From the NCBI GenBank assembly GCA_021108375.1, contig JAIORA010000044.1:1-62646 (forward strand): DNA of 62,646 nt. Direction: 5' to 3'. Positions 24,523 through 37,100 of the stretch are shown here, one piece after another; position 1 is the stretch's first letter, and every line of letters begins with the position of its first letter. The notes beneath the pieces are model-generated. The model searched no databases. It was not told where the DNA came from and was given only the letters and a program-made list of their open reading frames with translations. This DNA comes from Anaerohalosphaeraceae bacterium. Its GTDB lineage: Bacteria; Planctomycetota; Phycisphaerae; Sedimentisphaerales; UBA12454. Made by a program: the position numbers and the translations under genes.

Positions 24523-25415
24523 TTTTGTTTTTCCGCCTTGCTACTATCTATCATCTCAACAAATGCCCTTAGGTGTTTGGTCATTGCGCGATTCCTGCGA
24601 ATCAGCAGAGCTGTAGGGCGAATAAATTTTTCGTTCGAAAAACTAACCGCTGCCAATGCGCCGCTGGTCAGCTCATTCCTGACCGCTGTTATTGGCATTA
24701 TACTGATTCCGCTATCGATTTCCACTACCCTTTTTATTGTCTCGATGTTATCAAATTCCATAGCTGGCTTGAGCGCAATGTTGTAGCGTATCAGAAGCTG
24801 GTCTATCCAATTGCGAGTGGGCAAATTGCCGGCAAAAGCAATAAACCGATGGTAGGGAAGAATGTCTATATCAACATTCGATTTTTGGGCAAGCGGGTTT
24901 TGCGGACAGCAGACCAAAACGAGCGGCTCATCAATGAATGGCACGATCTGTATTTCAGGATTGTTGCGGGGCAAGGCAACAAAGCCCAAATCAATTCTGC
25001 CAAGCATTAAACGCTCATAAATTTCGGAAGCACTTAAGTACTCAACGTCCAAGTATATATCCGGGTTAGCGGCCATAAAATTCTTTATGTAAGACTGAAG
25101 ACTATGCATACCTATACTGTAAATTGCAGCGAGGGCGATTCTCTTTCTGGAAGAATTTTTCAGGTCGATAAGTGAAGACTGAAAATTTTCGTATCGGCTG
25201 ATGATGTCTTTGCAGGTATTATAGAAAAGTTCGCCAGCAGGAGTAAGGCCAAACGATTTTCGATGGCGATTGATGAGCTGGCAGTTATATTCCCGCTCAA
25301 GCTGGGCAAGCTGCTGCGAAACAGCGGACTGGCTGAGCATATTCTTTTCGGCTGCGCGTGAAAAACTGCCCAGCTCGGTAAGGTTACAAAAAATTCTTAA
25401 TGTCTCAATCTGCAT
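24519..25415 (-). CDS. LysR-family transcriptional regulator, 298 aa
   Basis: N-terminal helix-turn-helix (LRIFCNLTELGSFSRAAEKN, then MLSQSAVSQQLAQLE) and a two-lobe effector-binding domain (RIALAAIYSIGMHSL onward). Similar in style to CysL/CbbR regulators. It is not divergent from a target as LysR genes often are; it sits 25 nt after the PEP-synthase-like gene and overlaps the HAD gene. Effector unknown. Confidence 0.9.
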   Translation of the reverse strand: MQIETLRIFCNLTELGSFSRAAEKNMLSQSAVSQQLAQLEREYNCQLINRHRKSFGLTPAGELFYNTCKDIISRYENFQSSLIDLKNSSRKRIALAAIYSIGMHSLQSYIKNFMAANPDIYLDVEYLSASEIYERLMLGRIDLGFVALPRNNPEIQIVPFIDEPLVLVCCPQNPLAQKSNVDIDILPYHRFIAFAGNLPTRNWIDQLLIRYNIALKPAMEFDNIETIKRVVEIDSGISIMPITAVRNELTSGALAAVSFSNEKFIRPTALLIRRNRAMTKHLRAFVEMIDSSKAEKQK

Positions 25416-25440
25416 AAAAACTATCTGCCCTTAAAAATCG

Positions 25441-28050
25441 TTATTTTAAGTAGAGCATAAAATTCTGGTCTATCGCGTTGGCGTGAAGATGAAGCTGATG
25501 GCCTGATTGCAGGTTGGCTGAATCTATAACACGGATTACTTTGGACCACAACTTAAAGTCCGGCAAAATTTTAGCTAATTCGTTCGGGCTGTTTTCAAAA
25601 AAATTATTTCTGCAGATATTGTTGTCCCTGTTAGGCAGAATGCCAAGATACAGAGTGTCGTTTTCGATAAGGTCGCTGAAAAAATGCGTGCCGAGAGAAA
25701 CTTCGGCGGATATTTCCTTGTTGAAAATCGCAATCTCTGCCAGGACGCTGATGGTGTTTATCTCCGGATACGAAACGGGAACACCAAGCGAAGGAGTACT
25801 TGTGCCCCACCTGCCGGGCCCTATGAGCATTGTCCTTTTTTCGTCGCGGTCGCTAACGTGGGTTAACCTGCCTATGATGCGGGCCAGCTCGTAACGATCG
25901 CCAATTTTGAGTTTGTGGTACTCATCGGGCGAAACATAAATTATCTGGTCAATCTCTAACTGACGACTCTGGCCAATGACCGGGCCAGTAACATCGATTA
26001 TGCGATGCTTTTGGCTGACCTCCATAGATTTTTCGTCAATCTCTCCGCCACCACGAAGCTCAAGCGGACGGCATTGCAAAATGTTGATTTTATATTCCGA
26101 ATCGTTGACAAAATTCAGAGCAAACTCGACATCTACCGGCGAATCGTAAATTTTCTGGACGATTTCGAGAATCCAACGCATTCGCTGAGGAAAGTCGGTT
26201 TTGGAAAGCAATTTTTCAAATGTAATTGCCCAGCTGAAAATTTCTTTCCTGCCGAGCCGAGCGGCGCGCTTTTCCATTTCTCTGTCGCGTGATGCAAATA
26301 AATCGAGCCTTAGATTGCTGTCGGAATCTTTTGCGATATCGACGAAAGATTTAGTAACAAATTTGCCGGCGGCAAGGTCAACCGCGTCAACCTTTTGCTG
26401 AGTGTATTTTCTGGCTTCATCGATATTGGACTCAGGACGTTTTGATGGGTCGCTTAGCGAAACTATACGAGCATAATCGTCGTCGTTGCGGTCAACAGCT
26501 CTGGTACCCATTCCGAAAACGAGTCTCAGCATTCCGGCTTTGGGATCGATGTCTTCCGTCCAGACATACGGATTGAAAGACAGCGCAACGCCAGCGGCCT
26601 GCGGAAAGAAACAATTGCCGTGCGGAGCACCGCTAACCCGCTGAACTAAAAGGCCCATCGGCTCGTCCTTTTCCAAAAGTCCCCACTTGGAACGATAAAC
26701 GAGAGCGTCTTCGCCCATACTCGATGCGTAAATTTTCTTTATCGCGGTAACAAACTCGTTTAGCCTCTGCTGGCGAGTACCCTGATTTGCGCAGAAGTAA
26801 CTTTCGTATTTACCAGCAAAAGCGTTTCCATAATTGTCCTCCAAAATAGAACTGGAGCGCACGATGATTGGGCTTTGGCCGTAATAGTCGAGTACATCAG
26901 AAAATTGTTTTTGGATATAATCCGGAAATTCGCCCTGCATAATTCTTTGACGACCTTCAGAAGCACCGTCAAGAAAATTGATGTTGTTACGCTGTTTTTG
27001 CCGTAGCCACCAGATTTTATTCTTTACCAGATATGTATAAAAAACGTCGGAGCCAATGAAGAATGAATCGTGCGGCTCAAGAAGATTTTTCAGGCCTGAA
27101 TCCGTTTTTTCCAAAATCGCCCGCGCAAGAAGCATACCGACACTTTTACCTCCTATAAGGCCTGTGCCAATCATTCGCTTCCTGATACGTATGACATCAT
27201 CGAGAGCAAGATATTGAATCGCCAGCCTGAGCATTTTCTCGTCTCTGGAAATAATCATTCTGACGAGCCGATTAAACATCTCATCAACCTTCTCTTTTTT
27301 GCAGAGTCCCTGTTTGTAATCTTCTGATATTTTCTCCGCTTCCTGAAAAGTTCTGGCCCAAAAGCCCGGCCTTTCAGAAGCAGCGTCAAGTTCTATGCCG
27401 CCAACAGATGAGAGGATTTCGGTTATCGTACCGCTGTCACAGACCGGAGTAAAATCGTCGCCATCCCAGAGGTGTATCATATTCATCGTCGGCGAATATC
27501 TGCCATCGACCTTTATCGGTTGGACATAAGTATTACCATCATAGCGGTAAACGTTGGAAATTACCTGGGCAGTGTCAAGTATGGGCCTTGTCGCATGGAA
27601 GGAGTGATAGTTGCGCAGCAGTGCAAAGGCCGTAACGGTTTGAGCATAGTAAAGATAGGGACAAACCTGCATAAAAAAGTTGCCAAGCATTCTATCGTTG
27701 CGCCAGGAAGAGGCCAACTCACTGAGGCAATCGAAAAGATAGTAATGGCCTTGTCCAAATTGGTTAATGACACTGTGAACCTTTGTAGTAAAAGTTTCAA
27801 AGCCTTGCTGAGGGTCAAGCTCTATAACATTAGCACCCTCGGCGGCGGTAACGAACGGGGCGTGTTTGGCGAATCGGAAATAGACCAGCTCCCAACCACT
27901 GGCAATGGCATTTTCGCAGTAAGGCTTTACTAATGGCAGAAAATCCTCAACGCTGTCAACCTGCCATATTATGTTGTCGCCGGGAAGAACCTGTTTTATT
28001 ACATCGTCAAAGCCTGAAAGGCCGGTACTGAGCTTTTCGTTCTGAATCAT
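25441..28050 (-). CDS. PEP/pyruvate-binding domain protein with KaiC-like N-terminus, 869 aa
   Basis: The N-terminal 210 residues look like a RecA/KaiC-fold domain without a proper Walker A (LPGDNIIWQVDS where GxxGxGKT is expected), so it probably does not hydrolyse ATP. From about 290 there is a PPDK/PEP-synthase N-terminal domain: GTGLIGGKSVGM, IVRSSSILEDN and QKRSG-like GLLVQRVSG, GNCFFPQAAGVALSFNPYVW. The typical catalytic-His swivelling domain and the TIM-barrel PEP-binding domain are not evident, so it is not a complete PEP synthase. Role unknown, perhaps phosphotransfer or regulation. Divergent from gdhA. Confidence 0.75.
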   Translation of the reverse strand: MIQNEKLSTGLSGFDDVIKQVLPGDNIIWQVDSVEDFLPLVKPYCENAIASGWELVYFRFAKHAPFVTAAEGANVIELDPQQGFETFTTKVHSVINQFGQGHYYLFDCLSELASSWRNDRMLGNFFMQVCPYLYYAQTVTAFALLRNYHSFHATRPILDTAQVISNVYRYDGNTYVQPIKVDGRYSPTMNMIHLWDGDDFTPVCDSGTITEILSSVGGIELDAASERPGFWARTFQEAEKISEDYKQGLCKKEKVDEMFNRLVRMIISRDEKMLRLAIQYLALDDVIRIRKRMIGTGLIGGKSVGMLLARAILEKTDSGLKNLLEPHDSFFIGSDVFYTYLVKNKIWWLRQKQRNNINFLDGASEGRQRIMQGEFPDYIQKQFSDVLDYYGQSPIIVRSSSILEDNYGNAFAGKYESYFCANQGTRQQRLNEFVTAIKKIYASSMGEDALVYRSKWGLLEKDEPMGLLVQRVSGAPHGNCFFPQAAGVALSFNPYVWTEDIDPKAGMLRLVFGMGTRAVDRNDDDYARIVSLSDPSKRPESNIDEARKYTQQKVDAVDLAAGKFVTKSFVDIAKDSDSNLRLDLFASRDREMEKRAARLGRKEIFSWAITFEKLLSKTDFPQRMRWILEIVQKIYDSPVDVEFALNFVNDSEYKINILQCRPLELRGGGEIDEKSMEVSQKHRIIDVTGPVIGQSRQLEIDQIIYVSPDEYHKLKIGDRYELARIIGRLTHVSDRDEKRTMLIGPGRWGTSTPSLGVPVSYPEINTISVLAEIAIFNKEISAEVSLGTHFFSDLIENDTLYLGILPNRDNNICRNNFFENSPNELAKILPDFKLWSKVIRVIDSANLQSGHQLHLHANAIDQNFMLYLK

Positions 28051-28254
28051 TTCATCGTCCCCTGATAAGAATTTCTCGGATTCTCAATACTAATGGCTGT
28101 TTTTGCCCTATTATAAGCTGAGCTTATGCAACTTATTACCATTTAAAATTTGCTTTAACGCAAATAACGGGTATCCTGATTATTAAAAGAGCTTATAAAC
28201 ATTGCAACTGCCAGCTCTTACTATTAACACAAATTATATTAATAATCAAACTAA

Positions 28255-29628
<1,374 letters not shown>

Positions 29629-29747
29629 GAATCATAGACGAAAAAGAGCATAACGCTCAAAACTTTATAGAAGTTATCCCAAAATGTCTGAGAAGTAATG
29701 TTAATGGCATTGGGAGCGTTAAAAATGACAGTTTTGGGATGGATAAT

Positions 29748-29783
29748 AGCCTCGCGGTGCATACGTATCGCGGGGCTTTTTTT
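29748..29783 (+). terminator. Intrinsic terminator after gdhA
   Basis: AGCCTCGCG / CGCGGGGCT stem (one G-T pair) with a TTTTTTT tail, about 120 nt after the gdhA stop. Confidence 0.85.
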
Positions 29784-29820
29784 GATTGTGTTCTGCACCG
29801 GCGGCAATTAGAATCGGGGG

Positions 29821-30516
29821 ATGGACAATACAATAGATTTCAGAAAAATAGCTAAACAACACATAGAACTTGAAGGGTTTATGGCGGGCTTTGCGAAAAA
29901 AAGCAATGCTGAAGCAGATGCAGCAAAAAGCCTTGAAGAAATTGCCAAAGAAGTCAAAGCCTGCAAGGAATGTTCGCTTTGGGAATCACGGGCCAACACC
30001 GTGCCGGGTGAGGGTGATTCGGCAGCGAGAGTGGTTTTTGTCGGCGAAGCACCGGGGGCCGATGAGGATAAATGCGGACTGCCTTTTGTCGGCAGGAGTG
30101 GGAAACTGCTCAGCGATATAATAGGCGCGATGGGTTTGCGGCGGGAAGATATTTATATCTGCAACGTTATCAAATGCCGTCCGCCCGGAAACCGCGACCC
30201 AAAACCGGACGAAATAGCAAGCTGTATAGGCTTTTTGAAAAGACAGCTCGATTTGATACGGCCGCAAGTTATCGTCGCTCTTGGAGCGCACGCGGCAAAA
30301 ACTCTGCTCAAAACCGATAAAGCTATCGGACGGCTGAGAGGCAAGTTTCACGATTTCTATTTCGATGATTCGCTGCCGCCAATAAAACTAATGCCAACAT
30401 ACCATCCATCATATCTGCTGAGAAACTATTCGCAGGAAAGCCGGCTGAAAGTATGGCAGGATATACAAAAAGTTATGGCTGAACTCGCTTTGGAAGTGCC
30501 TGAAAAGAAAAAATAA
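29821..30516 (+). CDS. Family-4 uracil-DNA glycosylase (Fe-S), 231 aa
   Basis: Removes uracil from DNA. Family-4 signature: VFVGEAPGADEDKCGLPFVG, GRSGKLLSDIIGAMGL, YICNVIKCRPPGNRDPKPDE and a late LMPTYHPSYLLRN. Cysteines for a 4Fe-4S cluster: the CKEC pair near residue 44, one in the NVIKCRPPG loop and a further one in IASCIG. About 40 extra N-terminal residues. It converges with addA. Confidence 0.92.
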   Translation: MDNTIDFRKIAKQHIELEGFMAGFAKKSNAEADAAKSLEEIAKEVKACKECSLWESRANTVPGEGDSAARVVFVGEAPGADEDKCGLPFVGRSGKLLSDIIGAMGLRREDIYICNVIKCRPPGNRDPKPDEIASCIGFLKRQLDLIRPQVIVALGAHAAKTLLKTDKAIGRLRGKFHDFYFDDSLPPIKLMPTYHPSYLLRNYSQESRLKVWQDIQKVMAELALEVPEKKK

Positions 30517-30525
30517 TTTCGAGTG

Positions 30526-33500
30526 CTAAACAATTTCTGATAAATCCACTGATACCGATGGTCTGAGGAAATATAAAAAGGCCGCTGAGATTTTTTGATT
30601 CAGAATTTCAGATGCTGCCCTGCAGTAATATGACATCTGGCTCTTGTAATTCTCAGCCCTTTGCATTGCGGAATTGCCAGAAACCCGGTCAGTTTTAAAA
30701 TCAACAATAACAAGCCCGTCGCTGGTCTCTATGAGCATATCGATTATTCCCTGAACAATGATTTTCTCATCGTCGGCAACTTTCTTGTCAGGAAAAATGT
30801 GGCTGGCACCAATTCCAACTGTGAACGGCCATTCACGATGGACTTTATTGGCGGAGTCGCAAACCATAGAGCCTGTTTCGGATGCGAAAAATTTTTCGAC
30901 CAGAGCTGAATCAATTTCGCCAGCAACATCGGAAAGTATCGCTCCGGATTCGACAAGCTCGAGCCTGGTCTTTTCGATGGACTCAATATCGGGGCGAATG
31001 GATATGTCCATTTTTTGAATCAGAAGATGGTAAGCACTGCCCACAACGGCTGGGTTGGGGAGGTTTTCAGCCAAGCCTTTAACCGCGAAGGAATCGGCGT
31101 AATCGAAAACCTGGAATTCATCGCCATAATGCGAAAGACTGCTGACGGACTCTTTGGCAGGTATCCGTGAAGCGGAGGCGGAAGGATAATCAAAATCAAT
31201 ATCGGCTTTGATATTCTCCAGCAACAGTTGGCTGTGCGACTTGACAACGGTCTCAGCAGCAATCATATCAGATTGCCCAAAAGAATCCACGTCATCAGAG
31301 TTAACAAGGTTCAGAGAGAAATAATCGTTATCGCTTTTCTCGAAATCTGCCGGCAGAGATAAAAAATTCGCAATTTTTCTGTCACCGGCAAGGGCATACA
31401 ATATCCAGTCGAGATGGCAGGAACCTTTGCGAAGAAGCCAGGCGGGCAGAGGGCCTTTTGAACAAATCGCCGCGGACGCAACCTTGTGAGTGTATTTGCC
31501 GGAATCGAAAGAGCCGCTCAGAATGAGTAAATCGCAGGCGCGTGTCATCGCGACATAGAGAATTCGCATCTCTTCGGCAAGGTTCGTATCGACTATACGC
31601 TGGCTTATTATATTCCAGCCGACCGATGCAAATCTGGCAGATAAATCCGGCGAAAAAATTTGGAGGCCGAGCGCGTTCTCACTATCCATCAGACACTGAG
31701 CGTTTTTACTTTTGAGATTAAAGCCAGCGTTCAATTCCGCCATGATGACAACCGGAAATTCCAGACCCTTGCTTTTGTGTATCGACATTATTTTTACCGC
31801 GTTGTCAGCAGAACTGTCCGGCTCGGCAGGAGACCAGTCGCCGCCCTGAGCAAGAAGCTTCTCAAGAAAATCGACAAAACGAGCAAGCGAAATCGTTTGA
31901 GAACTGGTCGCGAAACCTTCAAACTGAATTGCCCTTTGATGCAACTTTAAAAGATTGGCCCGGCGTTGGTTGCCGCCCGGCAGAGCCGAGACAATTGCAA
32001 GGTAATCGCTGTGGCGGTAAATCTGCCATATAAGGTCACTGAGCGAACCCCCTCTGGCCAGCGAACGCCATTGGTCGAGCCGGGACAGAAACGCTTTTGT
32101 CTTTTCCGCGAGACTGCTATCCTGGCCGGTTGAAGCGTAATCTACAAGACCGTTAAAAAGGTTTGTATCTTTGCCGGCCTTTATGGTTGCCAATTCGGTT
32201 TGGCTAAAATCAAAAATCGGACACTTCATCGCCGCAGCTAACGGGATGTCCTGTTGTGGATTATCAATGATTCGCAGCAGAGAAAGAATATCGCTGATTT
32301 CGGTCGTCTCGAAATATCCGACTGAACTTGCGCTGGTTACAGGAACGCCCTCAGCGGCGAAGACCTGAACGTAATCGTTTGCACGGTTAGAAATTGAACG
32401 CATCAAAATGGCGAAATCGCGGTATTCGACAGGCCGCTGGAGACCGGTTGCTTTATCACGAACCGTAAAACTCTTATCGCTAACAAGCTGCTTTATTCGG
32501 CGGGCAATAAGTTTGCCGCGATTAATACGCGAAGCAGAAGTCGAAACAGATCGGCCCTTGGAATCATCGTCAGAAACTTCGGACTCCTTGTCGTCAATAA
32601 AAAGTAATTCAACGGGAGGATACGAGGCAGAATTTTGTGAATCGGTTCCGGATTTTAAAGCAACGCGGTCATCGTAATCTACCGAGGCAATTTCGGAGGT
32701 CATTATGCGAGCAAAAATACTGTTTACAAAATTGAGTATGCCGGGCTGCGAACGGAAATTTTCGTTGAGGTCAAGACGGATTTTTTCGCCATTCGATTGA
32801 CTCTGCCGCAAACGCTGAACAAACAGCTCGCAGTCTGCGCCTCTGAAAGCATAAATGCTCTGCTTAACATCGCCGACAACAAAAATATTGTTCTGCGAAC
32901 TTACCAGGTCGATTATTCTCTGCTGAACAGGATTAATGTCCTGATACTCGTCAACGAAAATGTACTTGTATCGGCTGCGCATCTGTAAGGCAACATCCGA
33001 TGGGCCTGCCGCGGCAAAATCATCGCTGTCGCAGAGCAGTTGGAGCATTTTGTGTTCAAGGTCGGAAAAATCGAGGCAGCCCAGCTGAGATTTCGTTGAA
33101 CTGTAAGCACGGTCAAACCGCTTGACAAGCTCAATCAATGTTTTTATCTGGATGGGCAAATGCGGTGCTACAACGCTGTCGTAGGCGGGATTGATTCCGG
33201 GGAAATCGGCAAGCGATTCGAACTCGCCGATAGCATCGCCGACCAGAGATTTTACAACTTTTACGGACTCTTTGTCAAAGCCATCAGGACTGCCCCTGAG
33301 AGTCGGAGCCTCTGATTGCCTTATAATCATTATGCACTTTCGTAAATCGCCTTTTTCCAAAGCAGAAGCGGCACCGGTTACAGGACCAAGCCGGAATTGC
33401 CGGATTATACCCTGCCAGTATCCGTCAGCAAGACGGCTGTCGAGCTGCAGGCAGTGAGTCAGCATTGAATCTATCTGCGAAAACTTTTTACGCAAAAAGG

Positions 33501-34143
33501 CGGTGAGCATATCCAAAGTGAAAACGCTTGAATCCGCTAAGGCGGCAGCGCGGTTGTAAAAATTGTGCCGGAGAACAGTTGTATCCAAAAAATCGCTTAT
33601 GGTTATGATAGTATTGAGAAAGCTGTTTTTCCCTTTTGTGATTGCTCGGCCAGCAAAAAGTTTTTTCATCGACTCGGCAAGGGCATCTTCAGCCCAGGCA
33701 GCTTCTATTACCTGGCCGAGAACTTCGGATTTGATGAGCTTTTGCTCGTCATCGTCAAGCAACCTGAAAGCGGGGTCAATGCCGAGGCGATAAAAATGTT
33801 CTGTTATTGTGCGTTTACAAAATGAGTGTATCGTGCTGACATCAGCGGAATCAAACATTAGAAATTGCCGCCTTATATGCGAATTTTCGCGAACGGCCAA
33901 AGAATCTTTGAGACGAGCTGATATTCTCGAAGCCATCTCGCCAGCAGAGGCATCGGTAAAAGTGAGTACGAGTATTTCTGAAACGTCTTTGCACAGTGAA
34001 GGCTCAGAAATGACGCGAACGCATCGGCTGCTTAAAACCGTAGTTTTGCCGGTACCAGCCGAGGCTGTAACGGTTATATCCGGTGCGGATGTATCGACTG
34101 CCGCGGCCTGAGATTGAGTCCATTTTATCTTCTTACTACTCAC
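30526..34143 (-). CDS. addA: Helicase-nuclease subunit AddA, 1205 aa
   Basis: UvrD-like superfamily 1 helicase with C-terminal RecB-type nuclease. Visible: Walker A ASAGTGKT (27-34), FVDEYQDINPVQ, NENFRSQPGIL, MSIHKSKGLEFPVVIM and MRILYVAMTRAC helicase motifs; nuclease motif VIVDFKTDR (PD-(D/E)xK) near residue 1150. Works with AddB in end resection for recombination repair. The start overlaps the addB stop by 8 nt. Confidence 0.93.
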   Translation of the reverse strand: MSSKKIKWTQSQAAAVDTSAPDITVTASAGTGKTTVLSSRCVRVISEPSLCKDVSEILVLTFTDASAGEMASRISARLKDSLAVRENSHIRRQFLMFDSADVSTIHSFCKRTITEHFYRLGIDPAFRLLDDDEQKLIKSEVLGQVIEAAWAEDALAESMKKLFAGRAITKGKNSFLNTIITISDFLDTTVLRHNFYNRAAALADSSVFTLDMLTAFLRKKFSQIDSMLTHCLQLDSRLADGYWQGIIRQFRLGPVTGAASALEKGDLRKCIMIIRQSEAPTLRGSPDGFDKESVKVVKSLVGDAIGEFESLADFPGINPAYDSVVAPHLPIQIKTLIELVKRFDRAYSSTKSQLGCLDFSDLEHKMLQLLCDSDDFAAAGPSDVALQMRSRYKYIFVDEYQDINPVQQRIIDLVSSQNNIFVVGDVKQSIYAFRGADCELFVQRLRQSQSNGEKIRLDLNENFRSQPGILNFVNSIFARIMTSEIASVDYDDRVALKSGTDSQNSASYPPVELLFIDDKESEVSDDDSKGRSVSTSASRINRGKLIARRIKQLVSDKSFTVRDKATGLQRPVEYRDFAILMRSISNRANDYVQVFAAEGVPVTSASSVGYFETTEISDILSLLRIIDNPQQDIPLAAAMKCPIFDFSQTELATIKAGKDTNLFNGLVDYASTGQDSSLAEKTKAFLSRLDQWRSLARGGSLSDLIWQIYRHSDYLAIVSALPGGNQRRANLLKLHQRAIQFEGFATSSQTISLARFVDFLEKLLAQGGDWSPAEPDSSADNAVKIMSIHKSKGLEFPVVIMAELNAGFNLKSKNAQCLMDSENALGLQIFSPDLSARFASVGWNIISQRIVDTNLAEEMRILYVAMTRACDLLILSGSFDSGKYTHKVASAAICSKGPLPAWLLRKGSCHLDWILYALAGDRKIANFLSLPADFEKSDNDYFSLNLVNSDDVDSFGQSDMIAAETVVKSHSQLLLENIKADIDFDYPSASASRIPAKESVSSLSHYGDEFQVFDYADSFAVKGLAENLPNPAVVGSAYHLLIQKMDISIRPDIESIEKTRLELVESGAILSDVAGEIDSALVEKFFASETGSMVCDSANKVHREWPFTVGIGASHIFPDKKVADDEKIIVQGIIDMLIETSDGLVIVDFKTDRVSGNSAMQRAENYKSQMSYYCRAASEILNQKISAAFLYFLRPSVSVDLSEIV

Positions 34144-37100
34144 CTTGTTTTTGCTCCGACAACAACGTTGATTTTTTTACCGAGGGTATATCTCTATACT
34201 GGTTTATCTGCCAGTCGAATCGGCAGAGCGATTTGTAATCGCAATAGCCGCAAGGCGACTGGCTGGAATGGCGATATGGCCGGGCGGAAATGTTTCCGGA
34301 AAAAATCTGTTCAGCAATGGACTTTATTTTCGATTCGGCCAGCACAAAAATACTTTCAAAATCGTCGGGCTTTAAGACTGAACGGGTTTCGTAATGGCCG
34401 TATGGCTGGGTATCTTTCTTGGAAACAAAGAAACTGTAGAACTGCGAATTTCCGGATTCGATATTATTGTCAAGCAATTTGTAAATATCGCCATCGAAAA
34501 AACCCTTTGGCTTGCGAACGATTTTTTCGCCGGTCGGCTTGGATAGATTTACGAGCTGGGGGATATGTTGAATCGGAAGATAAAACGCACCAGCGGGATA
34601 AATGTTTTCAAAACCTTCAACGCTATTGCCCCGCAACGCAAGGCAGTAAACCAAAAGCTGCATCGATAGACCCGCAGAAAGCATTGAATAGCTAAACCTT
34701 TTTTCGCTTGTTTTGTAATCAAAAATGAGTGCGTAATTTTTGCCATCAATCGCGGCGATGTCAACGCGGTCGATTTTGCCGTGAATCAGCATTTTTCGTC
34801 CGCCGGAAATCTCAACCGAATAAGCGAGCAATTGAGAACCTCTGCCAAAAGCCAATTCGCCGGCAGCCTGCTCAAAAGAGCCTGCCCGGGCAACAGCGGC
34901 AATCTCAATAACCGCTGAACACAACGTTTTTGAGGCAGCTTCGACAATGCTGCGGTTGTGTATCGAGCGTTCAACAAAAGATTTCAGAAAAGAATCCTCC
35001 TGCTTTAGCAATTCTATAGCTTTTTCGAGCAGTTCGATAATTTCCTCGTCCGAACAACTCGAAAAACTTTGCTTGTTCTGCTTTAGTGATACGAAAAGTC
35101 TCTCAAGGCAGCCGTGATAAAACTGGCCTAAATCGAGAGGCTTCAAATCAAACAGTCGCCGAGGCCGGAGCTTGAGAATGTGGCCTGCGAAATGCTTATA
35201 GGGACAGGCAGCAAAAGTATCGAGCTTTGTAGCGCTGGCATTGTAAGTATTGCCCAGTAATTTTTCGGCAAAACCCCTGTCGAGTTTGGCGGTATTGTCG
35301 TAATCGCAGCACTTTGTTACAAACGATGCAAGAGAGCTTAGTTGTTTGTCATTCGCCATCTGTGCAAGCAGCAACTGATAATCTTCGCTGCCAGATTCGG
35401 AGGCATCTTTACCGAGGCTCCCGCAGAGCGTTTCGACGAGAGCTTTACGGCAATAAATTTTGTCGTCAGAGCTGCGGCCGTAATATGTATTCTCCTTAAA
35501 ATCCGCAAAGAGCGATTTCAAGTCGGCAAGAAAATCGCTGGGCTGAACCAACGAACCCTTTTCATTGGTTAGAGGATAAGTAACAGAAAGGTATTCGCTG
35601 GAGCGGGTAAAAGCTATGTAGGCGAGGTAACGGCGGTCAACGAGCTTGCGGCAGGCGGTATCGGAGAGTTGAAAATCAAGCGACTCGGTGGCAAGCCTAT
35701 CGGCCTGGCTAAGTATGCTGTCGTATGAAACAGAAGCAGGGAAAAGTTTTTGGCTGGCACCTATTAAAAAAACGGCTTTCAAATCCGGGTGCCGACTGCG
35801 CTCTATCGAACCTACCAGTACCTGGTCGAGGCAAGGCGGTATCAGTGCCAGAGTAATCTGCGAAAGTGCCGTCGATATTATCGAGGCCCACTGGTCGAGA
35901 GTCATCGATAAATCACCAAATATGCCGACGAACTCAGCAATGATGGCTGTAAAATGTCCTATAAACTGCTGGTGAGCCTGAGCCTGCTCGCTATCGCTGC
36001 GCTCGTGTGCGGCAGCTATCCACTGCCTGAGAGTATCGAACACCTTGAGCCTTTCAACGAAATTCAGCATCGCACGGGCAAAATCGGCGGCGAGCATTTT
36101 AGAATTGGACTCGAGAGATGCCCGGAACGTAAGCAACTCATCGCAGGCATTGCAACGAATGGCATTGATTTTTGACTGGTCGAAATCCGTATCGCCAAAG
36201 GCAGCAAATTTCCATTTCGAGCTGCTGAGCCAATCGGTCTGCAAGATGCCGAAAGCAAGACAGTAATTTTCCAGCAGGTCCACATCAGCTCTGCTTATCG
36301 GAACAAGGTCGCTTTTTAGATAGCTGAAAATATCAGCGTTGGTGAAATTACCCGAGACTATCTTTAAGGCCGATGTTATCAATTCAACCGCTGGATACTG
36401 CTGCAGGTTGCGTCTTGTGTCGAGGAAAAATGGGATGTCATAATCGCCAAAGACCGCATTTATGTAATGTTTATAGGCCTCTATGTCTGAGGCAACTACC
36501 GCAATGTCACGCCAGCGATAATTTTTTTCTCGCATCAGCTTGCAAATCCGGCTGGCAACGTACTCAATTTCGCCGCGGGGCTTGGCGGCGGCAGTTATGT
36601 CGAGAAATTCGTGCGAATCCAGTTTAGTAAAAACGGCCTGCGAAAAGATATTTTTCTCTATATGGCCAATCGCAGGGGCTTTTTCAAATCTGAAAACCTT
36701 ATTCAAAATTATCGGTTTTTCAATCACAACCTTGTCCGCTCTGGCCGTCGAGACCAGCTCAGCGTATGTGCGTTCGGTCGGAGCGAATAGACTCGTAACA
36801 TCTAACTCGTCAGCATCCGGGTAATCGATATTGATTTTTTCAGGAGCGAGACAAAGGGCTATTCGGCAACGGGACGAAACCCTGAAAAGTGCCGAGAGCA
36901 TACGAAGCTCGGAAGTGGTAAAGCCGGAAAAGCCGTCAACCCATAACAACGCACCCTTGAGAAAATCAGCAGAAGCAACGGCCTGACGGGCAATGTTGAG
37001 CTGGTTGTCGTGGTCTATATAAACGCCTTCGACAAACTTAAGATATTCAGAATAAATAAGATTTATATCGGCAAATTTTAGCCTTGATACCTCTGCTGAA

